Positions 43,801-52,921 of a stretch of DNA of 64,000 nucleotides are shown piece after piece. The notes under the pieces are model-generated. The model searched no databases, was not told the DNA's origin, and saw nothing but the letters and a program-made list of their open reading frames with translations. Every line of letters starts with the position of its first letter. Position 1 is the stretch's first letter. Source of the stretch: Bacillota bacterium (GTDB taxonomy: Bacteria; Bacillota; Clostridia; Acetivibrionales; DSM-1351); NCBI GenBank assembly GCA_023444055.1, contig JAEZRV010000008.1, positions 62,001 through 126,000 of the forward strand. Direction: 5' to 3'. A program made the position numbers and the translations under genes.

Positions 43801-46518
43801 TTTTTAACAGAGATTAGAAGTGGAAAAGAGCATATCAAAAAAGTACCTACATCTGAAAATGACTGGGTATCACAAGGAGGAAGCTTCTTTAGTCCAAGAC
43901 CTAGAGGCAGAAGCGGAAAGGTGGTTTGGATGTCTCCACCTGGTGGTATGGTCGAAAAAAATAGGATTATTGATATTATCAGATTGTATCCTGACCTAAG
44001 AAACATTGTTGAAATGTTTGATACAGTAGGTGATAACAATTTATTTGAAGAAATGAGCCATTTGTTTTTTACTGGCTATTTTTCAGACTTAATTACTACA
44101 ATACTTACAAAAGAAATGCTTATATCAAAGGCTGGAATTTATCCAGATATGGCTATTGGAGCAAGTATGGGAGAAATCTCATTGTGCCTTGCTTTAGAAT
44201 GTATAAAAATTGAAAAAGCAGAAGGAAATTTAAATGAGCAAATAGGTAAAATGGTAAATGTATTCAAAATTTTAGAAGATCGTAATGTTTGTAATCAGTA
44301 TTTTGGGGAAAATGTTAAAGAGTGGAGTAGTTGGTACATAAAACAATCTAAGAAGGATATAGAAGCAGCTTTGGCTGATGAACCTAAGGTATTTATTACA
44401 ATTATTGGTTCACCAAATGACATAATTATAAGCGGAGAAAAAGAAGCTTGCAACCGTGTATTGAAAAAACTTACTGGGTATAGAATGGTATTGGAGGGTA
44501 GTATGTTTGTACATTCGCCTGTTATTGAATCCTCTCGTGACGCTATTTATAAGCAGTTAGATGGTATAGAAATACGTGTAAAGGATGATAATCCATTTTG
44601 CTTATACAATACTTATTCGTGCAAGCCTGTTAATGATGAAAATGTAAATTGTTCAGAAAATCTTGTTAATATTATTACAAAGCAGGTGGATTTTGAAAGT
44701 GTTCTGAACAAGGTCTATGAGGATGGTGGTAAAGTTTTCATTGATCTTGGCACTAATGGTTTATGTGCAATGTGGGCTAATAATACGTTGAATGATAAAG
44801 ATGCTCTTGTTTTATCGTTCCATTCTGCAAAATTTACTTTTGAGGAGAATTGGTACAGATTTCTTGCTACATTAATTTCTCATGGCGTGCCAATAGCTTT
44901 GGAAAAACTGCATCCTTTTTCAGATTTAGACATGGATGAAGGAAAACCAGAATTTATAAAGATTATTTCTACGGGACTTCCTCATCATTCGGCGGATATT
45001 TCCACACCTGAAAATCGCAATAAAATAAAAGTGTTAGCAACTAAAAACTTAGAAAGAGTTTCTAAGTTTGGAGATACAGTTATGGTACCGCAACAGCATG
45101 AATGTAAAGATAATATTTTAACTGTCAAGCTTTCTGAACAGCCCTATTTGATTGATTCCTTTTATTACCGTTCAGCAGAAAGGAATGTTGAAGCATATTT
45201 AATCTATCAGCAGAATGAGGCAAAACTTTTGAAGTGCATTAAGCAACAAGCTAAGAGCATGTGGAACAAATTATGTTGTTGCACATCTGAATTTGGGCAA
45301 TCAGTACAAGAAGCTAAAACTGTTAAAAGTAAAAGAAGTTGCATATGGGACTATGATGATGTGCTTGAAATGACAAATGGAAGTATGTCTAAGGTTTTAG
45401 GCACGGAGTATGAGATGGCTGATACATATCCTATAAGGGCAAGAATGCCATCCCCGCCTTTTATGTTTGTAACAAGGATTACTGGAATAGATGCTGAATT
45501 TGGAATGTTCCGACCATCTAAGATAGAGATGGAATATGATATTAGCGAAGATTGCATATACAGAATCGGAGACAAGGTATCTCCGCTTATTCTTACCGAA
45601 TCTGGTCATATTGGAATATTTTTAGTAGGATATATAGGAATTGATATAATTTCAAAAGGAAAATTGCACTACAGAATAGCTGACACTAAAACAACATTCC
45701 ACGATGAGCTCCCATGCATAGGGGAAACTATTCGTGGCTTACTGGAAGTTAAATCATTTCCTAAAAACGGTAACACAATGCTTATGGCTTATACATATAA
45801 ATGTTACAATGGGGATAAACTTCTAATGAGTATGGATGCTATTGGTGGATTTTTTACAGATCAAGACCTTGAAAATTCAAAGGGAATTCCTAAGAGACAG
45901 AACATTTCCATAGCTACAGCAGGGTTAAAAAGACAAGTTTTGCCTTATATAACATGTTCAAAACAAACATTTGATGATGGTGATTTAGAATATTTCTATA
46001 ATGGAAAGTTTACAGAGTGTTTTATGTCGTCACAATATGAAAACTCAAATTCTAAAGATTATTATACTTCGCCATTAGTGCGTATGATCGATAGAATAAA
46101 AGAAATTCGTTTTTCTGGGGGCACTTATGGTTTTGGAGAAATAATAGGAGAAAAAGAGCTTTATCCTGACCATTGGGCTTTTAATGTACATTTTAAAAAC
46201 GATCCTATTTTTCCAGGAACTTTAATGCTGGATGGAATAAATCAGGTTTTGTTCTTTTATATGATATACTCTGGAGTACATGTAAGGTACGGAGGTATGA
46301 ATATAGTTGCATCAAAGGGTATAACTTCAAAAGGTTCATTTAGGGGACAGGTTAAAAGAATTCCCTCTAAGCTTCGTTTTCATATTTCAATTAAGGATAT
46401 TGAAGAACAGTCAGACTATTTCCGTATTGTAGCTGATGCTGATGTTTTTTGGCAAGATAAGAATGTGTTACGAGCCGAAAATGTCTGTGTAACAGTTCAG
46501 AAAAATGATAATCTTTAA
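40900..46518 (+). CDS. pfaC: PUFA-synthase-like megasynthase subunit: KS-CLF-AT-DH-DH
   Basis: An 1872-residue subunit. The first ketosynthase is complete: Cys186 (NAACATPLYG), His320 (ECHATGTK) and His357 (GNLGHFF). A second KS fold (about 460-810) lacks the cysteine (GPSFILMEKEN) and is a chain-length-factor type. An acyltransferase-like region (about 1000-1340) has SPPGG and GASMGE around Ser1089 in place of the usual PGQG and GHSxG. Two FabA-like hotdog segments end the protein. The first (about 1480-1660) has the EYDISED pattern without an obvious catalytic His. The second has PDHWAFNVHFKNDPIFPG with His1758 and His1764. This order matches myxobacterial Pfa3 without its terminal acyltransferase. 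Confidence 0.92.
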   Translation: MNEIAILGMGCLFPGYSDKDEFWKRLLKNDIFTTNENFNGRCIERGGLPKDPIKMDRLLKKSFGEKMPINLDTLGEVYKWTCYVCNEALKESGYREKYDILNRTGIIMGTLGMPTRENSDILRPLISNNLEMIISDLIEDKDFIFNSPMENEGLDPKGVFSDTEPTSVAAGLLSLGGPMLTFNAACATPLYGIKLASIYLNEHKADMMIAGSTCSNEHVKGNCGLFDVLGVLCDKGNSKPLDMNTKGLIAASGAGAFILKRLEDAVRDHDNILGVIENIGWSNDAGSKSILAPAVEGQIRALKDAYREDVSCDIDYIECHATGTKAGDQAELDAISEFFKPVGAKPLIGALKGNLGHFFTASANASIAKVLLSMKHGVIPATVSVSNPVQSSDGYYTGENIVLTNTSWPQTDVKKRAGINAFGFGGINAHMILSEYIENKLTKEKINKSEKYFDKAKTPVAIVGMGVHIGNWDSINKFFDALAEGKNGRQEPDSQRWRGIEKNTERLKKIGLEKMPKGCYVNSFSFDYVKNKLPPKENPYLMRRDLLLMNVTEQALNDADIKRGEYKNTAVIINCSQDFSDLRFMLSEEGKDDIFQSLRQSCPNLNEQQMQTVFNIIRENEISRETTDAVTGIIPNIRANRISSNWRFEGPSFILMEKENSIARSLEIARMLLSEKIVDCVVIGTVEFAGEFEHIFVQKEVGNINKLLDNGIGEGAAVLVLKREEQAEKDGNRIYALIEGISISECASYFTHDNDNTEVPNENLKRCISDSLNQADVSKKEVGFIDLPFVFYQKEKEETEKIYLEQYQSLIDCNDFNAGSVEKITGCCFSLTPTASLIKNALQLYYKIKFPSDNQTKVSSWIRSSKRRVAITGSFTLNGSCSQIVLSDFRKPLMAEQKKGGSSSLILIPVGAENPQKLAEKLDLIEQKFADKKSFKRTVMNLWNDYEKIIKEGQVLTYTIICTSKESFLTEIRSGKEHIKKVPTSENDWVSQGGSFFSPRPRGRSGKVVWMSPPGGMVEKNRIIDIIRLYPDLRNIVEMFDTVGDNNLFEEMSHLFFTGYFSDLITTILTKEMLISKAGIYPDMAIGASMGEISLCLALECIKIEKAEGNLNEQIGKMVNVFKILEDRNVCNQYFGENVKEWSSWYIKQSKKDIEAALADEPKVFITIIGSPNDIIISGEKEACNRVLKKLTGYRMVLEGSMFVHSPVIESSRDAIYKQLDGIEIRVKDDNPFCLYNTYSCKPVNDENVNCSENLVNIITKQVDFESVLNKVYEDGGKVFIDLGTNGLCAMWANNTLNDKDALVLSFHSAKFTFEENWYRFLATLISHGVPIALEKLHPFSDLDMDEGKPEFIKIISTGLPHHSADISTPENRNKIKVLATKNLERVSKFGDTVMVPQQHECKDNILTVKLSEQPYLIDSFYYRSAERNVEAYLIYQQNEAKLLKCIKQQAKSMWNKLCCCTSEFGQSVQEAKTVKSKRSCIWDYDDVLEMTNGSMSKVLGTEYEMADTYPIRARMPSPPFMFVTRITGIDAEFGMFRPSKIEMEYDISEDCIYRIGDKVSPLILTESGHIGIFLVGYIGIDIISKGKLHYRIADTKTTFHDELPCIGETIRGLLEVKSFPKNGNTMLMAYTYKCYNGDKLLMSMDAIGGFFTDQDLENSKGIPKRQNISIATAGLKRQVLPYITCSKQTFDDGDLEYFYNGKFTECFMSSQYENSNSKDYYTSPLVRMIDRIKEIRFSGGTYGFGEIIGEKELYPDHWAFNVHFKNDPIFPGTLMLDGINQVLFFYMIYSGVHVRYGGMNIVASKGITSKGSFRGQVKRIPSKLRFHISIKDIEEQSDYFRIVADADVFWQDKNVLRAENVCVTVQKNDNL

Positions 46519-46598
46519 CTGTGAAAAATTGAAGCTGTAAATCTAGTAGTATTGTTGGAGGTGCTTTATTTATTACAGAAAGGTAATAGGGGGGGAGC

Positions 46599-48194
46599 AT
46601 GAGTAAAATATTTGATAATAGTAAAACTCAAAAAAATAACTTAGCTTGTTCTGAGTATTGTGAACAAAACACGCTGTTACTTAATGATTTGGAAAAACAG
46701 TGTTATGTTATTAAAACAGGCAATAATATAGTGTTAAGTGAAGAAAGTAAAATTTCATCAGAGGATATTTTTTGTATAGGAATTATTCCTTCTATGAGTT
46801 TAGGAAGTTTGGGAGATAAAAGCTTTATAAATGACTATGGCACAAAGTATGCATATATGGCTGGTGCAATGGCTAATGCAATCTCATCTGAAAATATGGT
46901 AATAGAGTTAGGTGCAAACGGATTTCTAGGATCATTCGGAACAGGGGGGGTGAGTAAATCCCAAATTGAGGAATCTATATGTAAAATTAAAAGTGAGTTA
47001 CCAAATGGACCGTATGCTTTTAACCTGCTCCACAGTCCCACAGATCTGAAAAGAGAATTTGAGACTGTATCGGTATTTTTAAAACATGGGATAGATATAG
47101 TTGAAGCTTCAGCATATATTAATATTTCGCCGGCATTAGTATACTACAGAATTAGCGGTTTAAAACAATCTAATGATGGTGAGATTCAGGCTACACATAG
47201 AGTGATTGCAAAGATATCTAGAGAGGAGGTTGCACTTAAGTTTTTGCAACCTGCAGAGAAGGAAATAGTGGAAATGTTACTTCAGGAAAAAATGATTACA
47301 GAAGAACAAGCAGCTTTAGCAGAAAAAATTCCAATGGCTGATGATATCACTGTAGAAGCAGATTCTGCAGGTCATACTGATAACAGACCACTTGTATCTA
47401 TTTTGCCTGCCATAATTTCTTTGCGTGACAGTGTTCAAAAAAAATATAACTATATTAAGCCAGTACGTATTGGAGCAGCAGGTGGTATAAGTACACCGGC
47501 TGCTGCTATCGGAGCATTTCAGATGGGTGCTGCATATATAGTAACAGGATCTGTAAATCAAGCATGTATTGAGTCAGGAACGTCAGACTATGTACGCAAG
47601 GTTCTTGCAGAAGCAAAGATGGCAGATGTTATGATGGCTCCATGTGCAGATATGTTTGAACTTGGGGCAAAAGTTCAAGTTCTTAAAAAGGGTACAATGT
47701 TTCCAATGAATGCTCAGAAGCTCTATGAGATTTACCGTAAGAATTCATCTCTTGAGGAACTTTCGTCTAAAGAAAAAGAGCAGTTAGAAAAAAGAATTTT
47801 TAAGCGTAACGTTGATGAAATATGGATTGATGTTGTAAAGTATTTTAATAGTATAGATAAAAATGTAATTATACGTGCTGAAAGTGATAAAAGACACAAA
47901 ATGGCTCTTATCTTTAGATGGTATCTTGGAAACTCATCAAGATGGGCTGTAAAAGGTATTGCTGACAGGTATATGGACATGCAGATATGGTGCGGACAGG
48001 CTATGGGTGCATTTAATAGCTGGGTCCAGAATACATATCTGGAAGAAGTACAAAACCGTAAAGTTGCCGATGTTGCTTTTCATATAATGAATGGAGCAAC
48101 TTATATCTTCCGTATAAACTTGGCGGAATTTATGGGGGTAAGTGTTCCTATAGAATTAAAAAGTTACAGACCAGATAAACCATTTTGTGCCTAA
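46599..48194 (+). CDS. pfaD: PfaD-type enoyl reductase (nitronate-monooxygenase fold)
   Basis: A 531-residue FMN-dependent TIM-barrel enzyme that reduces enoyl intermediates in PUFA-type synthases. It shows the PfaD features GIIPSMSLGSLGDKSF, the ADSAGHTDNRP motif around residue 260 and RIGAAGGISTPAAAIGAF. The C-terminal RFRWYLG/SRWA segment and WCGQAMGAFNSWV are also characteristic. It completes the enzymatic set KS, CLF, AT, ACP, KR, DH and ER in one gene line. A GGGGGGAG tract precedes the ATG. No phosphopantetheinyl transferase (PfaE) is found in the window, so one must act from elsewhere. Confidence 0.93.
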   Translation: MSKIFDNSKTQKNNLACSEYCEQNTLLLNDLEKQCYVIKTGNNIVLSEESKISSEDIFCIGIIPSMSLGSLGDKSFINDYGTKYAYMAGAMANAISSENMVIELGANGFLGSFGTGGVSKSQIEESICKIKSELPNGPYAFNLLHSPTDLKREFETVSVFLKHGIDIVEASAYINISPALVYYRISGLKQSNDGEIQATHRVIAKISREEVALKFLQPAEKEIVEMLLQEKMITEEQAALAEKIPMADDITVEADSAGHTDNRPLVSILPAIISLRDSVQKKYNYIKPVRIGAAGGISTPAAAIGAFQMGAAYIVTGSVNQACIESGTSDYVRKVLAEAKMADVMMAPCADMFELGAKVQVLKKGTMFPMNAQKLYEIYRKNSSLEELSSKEKEQLEKRIFKRNVDEIWIDVVKYFNSIDKNVIIRAESDKRHKMALIFRWYLGNSSRWAVKGIADRYMDMQIWCGQAMGAFNSWVQNTYLEEVQNRKVADVAFHIMNGATYIFRINLAEFMGVSVPIELKSYRPDKPFCA

Positions 48195-48248
48195 TATGGC
48201 AGTGATGCTTTAATTAGTTCTGCGAGAATGTATAAGAAAGGATGTTTT

Positions 48249-50270
48249 ATGATGAGTGTAACTTTATCCGATAGTTTAGAAATTTTAGAAATTGACCCAT
48301 GGCTTACACCTTTTAGACAAGATCTAGAACTTAGGAGAGATAAGTATGTAAATACTAAAAAGGCATTACTTGGAGATACACAGAACTTTGATTCGTTTGC
48401 AAATGGATATTTGTTTTTTGGTTTTCATAAATCAAAACATGGGTGGGTTTACCGTGAATGGGCTCCTGCAGCTGATGCTCTTTATCTGATTGGAGATTTT
48501 AATAACTGGGATGCTGAATCACACCCTCTTCAAAGAAAGGAAAAAGGTGTTTGGGAGATATTTCTCCCAGGCACAGATTCATTAAAACATGAATCTAGGG
48601 TTAAAGTGCGCGTACATTCTGGCGGTGTGGTGCGTGACCGTATACCTTTGTACATCAGGCGAGCTGTACAGGATACGGTTACAAATGATTTTTCAGGTCA
48701 GATATGGCAACCTGATAATTTGTATAAATGGAAAACCAAAGAATTTAAAGTAGATAGCACTCAGCCTTTGCTTATTTATGAGGCACATATTGGTATGGCT
48801 CAAGAAAGAGAAGGTGTGGGTACATATAAGGAGTTTTCAAAAAATATACTACCAAGAGTAAAAGAGGCTAATTACAATGCTATACAATTAATGGGAATAA
48901 TGGAGCATCCATATTATGCTTCATTTGGGTATCAGGTATCAAACTTTTATGCTATTACTTCAAGATTCGGAACACCGGAAGATTTAAAGGAGCTGATTGA
49001 CACAGCTCATTCAATGGGAATAGCCGTCATTCTTGATCTTATACACTCGCATGCTATAAAGAATATCTTTGAAGGAATTAATGGGTTTGATGGAAGTGAG
49101 GATCAGTTTTTTCATACAGGCAAAAGAGGAGAACATCCCGCATGGAATTCAAAGCTTTTTAATTATGGAAAGCACGAGGTTATTCATTTCCTATTGTCTA
49201 ACATAAAATTCTATCTTGAGGAGTATCACATTGATGGTTTTCGTTTTGATGGTGTAACCTCAATGATTTACCATAATCATGGTCTGGGTGTTGATTTTAT
49301 GGATTATTCATATTATTTCAGTATGAACACTGATCTAGATGCAGTGACATATTTACAGTTTGCTAATGAATTGATACATGAGTTGCGGCCTGATGCTATA
49401 ACTATAGCAGAGGATATGAGTGGCATGCCCGGAATGTGCATTCCTGCAAAGAATGGTGGAATAGGGTTTGACTATCGGTTAGCAATGGGAATACCTGCTT
49501 TCTGGATAAGGGTTCTGAGTAAACTGAACGATGAGGATTGGAGCATGTGGAAGCTATGGAGAGAGCTAACTTCACGCCGTCCGCAGGAGAAAAGCATTGG
49601 ATATGTTGAGTCTCATGATCAAGCAATGGTTGGTGACAAAACAACTATCTTCTGGCTTGCAGATAAGGAAATGTACTGGCATATGTCAAAGAGTGATAAT
49701 AACATTGTAATCGACAGGGCAATAAGCTTGCACAAATTGATCCGGTTTGTCACTTTAACATTAGCGGGTGAGGGCTATTTAAATTTTATGGGTAATGAGT
49801 TCGGTCATCCTGAATGGATTGATTTTCCGACTAAAGAGAATAACTGGGACTACAAGTATGCACGGCGTCAATGGAGCTTGGTGGAGAATAATGAGCTTCG
49901 TTATGAACAGTTAGCATGTTTTGACCGTGAGATGCTTTCATTTGTTAAAGCAGACAATATTTTGAATGCAACTGACTTAAAAAATATATGGATAAATGAG
50001 TATGAAAAAATACTGATTTTTAGAAAAGGCGGTATGGTATTCCTATTTAATTTTAATCCAACGAGATCCTTTGAAAAATTTGGCGTTACAATTGATGATG
50101 AAGGTGAATATCAGGTTGCATTCAATAGCGATGAAGATAGGTTTGGAGGACATTCAAGGATTGCAACGGATGTGATTTATCAGACAAGACCACTGAATGA
50201 ATATGGAAACAGAAACGGAATTATCATTTATTCTCCTAGTCGTACTGTTATTGTATTAAAAAAATTATGA
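48249..50270 (+). CDS. glgB: 1,4-alpha-glucan branching enzyme (GH13_8, eukaryote-like type)
   Basis: A 673-residue enzyme that adds alpha-1,6 branches to glycogen. The N-terminal CBM48 domain (YREWAPAADALYLIGDFNNW) is followed by the GH13 barrel. The nucleophile Asp lies in DGFRFDGVTSMIYHNHG, the acid Glu in ITIAEDMSGMPG, and the transition-state Asp in GYVESHDQAM. The DGVTSM form is typical of the eukaryotic/Bacteroidetes-like branching enzymes rather than classic GlgB. No other glycogen gene is nearby; it lies only about 55 bases after the PfaD gene. Start ATG 48249 follows AAGAAAGGA. Confidence 0.92.
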   Translation: MMSVTLSDSLEILEIDPWLTPFRQDLELRRDKYVNTKKALLGDTQNFDSFANGYLFFGFHKSKHGWVYREWAPAADALYLIGDFNNWDAESHPLQRKEKGVWEIFLPGTDSLKHESRVKVRVHSGGVVRDRIPLYIRRAVQDTVTNDFSGQIWQPDNLYKWKTKEFKVDSTQPLLIYEAHIGMAQEREGVGTYKEFSKNILPRVKEANYNAIQLMGIMEHPYYASFGYQVSNFYAITSRFGTPEDLKELIDTAHSMGIAVILDLIHSHAIKNIFEGINGFDGSEDQFFHTGKRGEHPAWNSKLFNYGKHEVIHFLLSNIKFYLEEYHIDGFRFDGVTSMIYHNHGLGVDFMDYSYYFSMNTDLDAVTYLQFANELIHELRPDAITIAEDMSGMPGMCIPAKNGGIGFDYRLAMGIPAFWIRVLSKLNDEDWSMWKLWRELTSRRPQEKSIGYVESHDQAMVGDKTTIFWLADKEMYWHMSKSDNNIVIDRAISLHKLIRFVTLTLAGEGYLNFMGNEFGHPEWIDFPTKENNWDYKYARRQWSLVENNELRYEQLACFDREMLSFVKADNILNATDLKNIWINEYEKILIFRKGGMVFLFNFNPTRSFEKFGVTIDDEGEYQVAFNSDEDRFGGHSRIATDVIYQTRPLNEYGNRNGIIIYSPSRTVIVLKKL

Positions 50271-50440
50271 CTGAGTAGAAAATCGTACTAAAAATAACAA
50301 GAATTACCCATATAATGCCTATCTGGAATTGAAAAGAAAGCAATAAAAAAATTAAGTAAAGAACTTAAGCAAGATAGCTGTCAATAATGAACATAATGCT
50401 CCTGTGAATTTAAATAAAATTTGTTTTTATTTAAATAGAG

Positions 50441-50471
50441 AAGCACCAATCGAAAAGGATTGGTGTTTCTT
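50441..50471 (+). terminator. Terminator-like hairpin after glgB
   Basis: AAGCACCAATC pairs with GATTGGTGTTT (one G-T pair) around GAAAAG, followed by a short T-rich stretch. Confidence 0.7.
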
Positions 50472-50572
50472 ATGGTGTGCCGAGTATGACACTTAGCATA
50501 GTATGCATGTTTAATTCTAAAATAATAATTCATAACTGCTTAGCTTAAAACTTATCATATAAAAGAAATTAC

Positions 50573-50619
50573 TAATACTATTTCGCATTTAAAATATAGA
50601 AAAGACATATTTTAAATGC
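50573..50619. repeat. 34-bp dispersed repeat, copy 2, with perfect 13-bp palindrome
   Basis: GCATTTAAAATAT (50585-50597) and its exact complement (50607-50619) flank AGAAAAGAC. Bases 50573-50606 are the exact reverse complement of 587-620. The preceding AGAAATTACTAATAC also opens the elements at 18998 and 29706. This looks like a short palindromic intergenic repeat family. Confidence 0.65.
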
Positions 50620-50684
50620 AAATTAGTATAAGTTATGCTATCCCATCGACAAATATTTTTAGCTCAATATATACGAAAATACTT

Positions 50685-52778
50685 TTATATGTTAAATAAC
50701 AACTCTCCATATGTTGGGAATGGATATATTTCCTTTGGAATGATTGCTTCCAATTTATCAGCATCCGTTCTCAGATTTTCCATAGCTGAAACAACTGTTT
50801 TTGAGTAAGCTTCTGCTTGAACCATAGTGTTAGCAGAGTCTTCTTGAGCTTTATTTAAAGCCTTTTTTAATGCAGCAATACTAGCTGTACATGAGCTTAG
50901 AACCGCTGAAAGCTCTTTAAGTGTTGATGATTGAGCAGAAATTTCAACTGGCATTCCTGTTGTTTTAACTGAATTAATAGTATCAGCAAGAACCTTACTG
51001 TATTTAAATGCAGCAGGAAGAATTTCGGTTTTAGCCATGGATAGCATAGTCAATGCTTCAATGTTAATAGTTTTAATATAATTCTCAAGAAGAATCTCAT
51101 ATCTGGATTCAATTTCCGATTTATTTAAAACATTGTGCTTAACAAATACTGCAACATTCTTATCTTTAATAAAGGTTGGAATACATTCAACTGTAGATTT
51201 AAGGTTTAGCAAGCCTCTGCGTTCTGCTTCTTCGACCCATTCATCTGAATAATTGTTTCCATTAAATATGATCTGTTTGTGATTCTTAACAGTATCAGAG
51301 ATTAACGCACATATTTCATTAGTTAGGTCATTAGCTGCTTCGAGTCTGTCTGCAAATTGCTGTAGAACATCTGCAACTATGGTGTTTAGAACAAAATTAC
51401 AACCTGCGATGGAGGCAGATGAGCCTAACATTCTAAATTCAAATTTATTGCCAGTAAATGCAAATGGTGATGTTCTGTTACGGTCTGTAGCATCTTTAGG
51501 AAGATTAGGCAGACAAGCAACACCAGTTTTAAGTACAGTGCTATAATTCTTTTCCTTAGCCTTTCCGTTTTCCATTTGAAGAAGAATATCCGTAAGTTGA
51601 TCCCCTAAAAATATAGAAACGATAGCAGGAGGAGCTTCATTTGCCCCAAGTCTGTGGTCATTACCTGCGGAAGCTACAGACAACCGTAATAAATCCTGAT
51701 AGTCATCAACAGCTTTAATAACAGCACATAGAAAAACTAAAAATTGAGTATTGTCATGTGGAGTAGAGCCAGGCTCTAATAGGTTCTGACCTTCATTTGT
51801 TGACATTGCCCAGTTGTTATGCTTACCTGAGCCATTAACTCCTGCAAATGGTTTCTCATGCAATAAGCAAGTTAAGTTATGCTTAATTGCTGTCTTTTGC
51901 ATTATTTCCATAGTTAATTGGTTATGGTCAGTTGCTATGTTTGAAGTTGTAAAAATTGGAGCAAGCTCGTGTTGAGCAGGGGCAACTTCATTATGTTTTG
52001 TTTTAGCAGCAATTCCAAGCTTCCAAAGCTCAGTGTCGAGATCCTTCATATATTCGGATACTCTTTCCTTTATGTTTCCAAAATAATGATCTTCTAATTC
52101 CTGACCCTTTGGAGGTTTAGCACCAAATAGGGTTCTGCCAGTGAAAATTAAGTCTTTACGTTTTTTCCATAAATCTCTGTCAACCAAGAAGTATTCCTGC
52201 TCAGGGCCTACAGTAGTAGTTACTCTTGTGGCAGAGCTTTCAAACAGCTTCAATATTCTCAGTGCTTGCTTGTTGAGTGCTTCCATTGATCGCAAAAGAG
52301 GAGTTTTTTTGTCCAAAACCTCTCCTGTGTAGGAGCAGAAGGCAGTTGGAATATACAGGGTTCCTCCCTTGACAAAAGCCGGGGAAGTGCAATCCCAAGC
52401 GGTATAACCTCTTGCTTCAAAAGTAGCTCTCAAGCCACCCGATGGGAAAGAAGAAGCATCTGGTTCACCTTTGACTAAATCCTTTCCTGTAAATTCCATA
52501 ATAACCTTACCATCATCGGTAGGTGAAATAAAGGAATCATGCTTCTCAGCAGTGATACCTGTCATTGGCTGAAACCAATGAGTAAAATGAGTTGCCCCCT
52601 TTTCAATAGCCCAATCCTTCATAGCACTAGCTACAACCTCTGCAACAGATTCTTCAAGAGCTAATCCCTCATCAATAGTCTTCTTAAGTGACTTATAAGT
52701 TACTTTAGGAAGACGTTCACGCATTGTTGCAAAGTTAAATACATTAATTCCATAATAATCAGTAACATAATTTTCCAT
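50685..52778 (-). CDS. glnN: Type III glutamine synthetase
   Basis: A 697-residue GSIII that condenses ammonia and glutamate with ATP. The size, much larger than GSI, and the motifs FTHWFQPMTG, FPSGGLRATFEARGYTAWD and EVAPAQHELAP are diagnostic, as is KHNNWAMST. The start ATG 52778 is preceded by AGGAGGG; an earlier in-frame ATG is weaker. The 5' leader contains a hexaloop stem overlapping a terminator. It lies downstream of the gatCAB-aspS genes on the same strand but has its own attenuator. Confidence 0.95.
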   Translation of the reverse strand: MENYVTDYYGINVFNFATMRERLPKVTYKSLKKTIDEGLALEESVAEVVASAMKDWAIEKGATHFTHWFQPMTGITAEKHDSFISPTDDGKVIMEFTGKDLVKGEPDASSFPSGGLRATFEARGYTAWDCTSPAFVKGGTLYIPTAFCSYTGEVLDKKTPLLRSMEALNKQALRILKLFESSATRVTTTVGPEQEYFLVDRDLWKKRKDLIFTGRTLFGAKPPKGQELEDHYFGNIKERVSEYMKDLDTELWKLGIAAKTKHNEVAPAQHELAPIFTTSNIATDHNQLTMEIMQKTAIKHNLTCLLHEKPFAGVNGSGKHNNWAMSTNEGQNLLEPGSTPHDNTQFLVFLCAVIKAVDDYQDLLRLSVASAGNDHRLGANEAPPAIVSIFLGDQLTDILLQMENGKAKEKNYSTVLKTGVACLPNLPKDATDRNRTSPFAFTGNKFEFRMLGSSASIAGCNFVLNTIVADVLQQFADRLEAANDLTNEICALISDTVKNHKQIIFNGNNYSDEWVEEAERRGLLNLKSTVECIPTFIKDKNVAVFVKHNVLNKSEIESRYEILLENYIKTINIEALTMLSMAKTEILPAAFKYSKVLADTINSVKTTGMPVEISAQSSTLKELSAVLSSCTASIAALKKALNKAQEDSANTMVQAEAYSKTVVSAMENLRTDADKLEAIIPKEIYPFPTYGELLFNI

Positions 52779-52921
52779 AATAACCCTCCTGTTTTTGAAA
52801 TTTTTCATACTATAAAATTTGCCTGCAACTTAAATTAGTTTGTTCTGTTAAGAACATAAATTGAAGTTAAAACTGGAATACTAATTCAAAATTTTTAATC
52901 TCTATCTACATGGTATATATT

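Larger units (their letters stand above)
50271..50684. other. Intergenic region between glgB and glnN
   Basis: About 414 bases between convergent genes, holding a hairpin terminator near 50441 and the palindromic repeat at 50573-50619. I see no gene in it. Confidence 0.6.
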
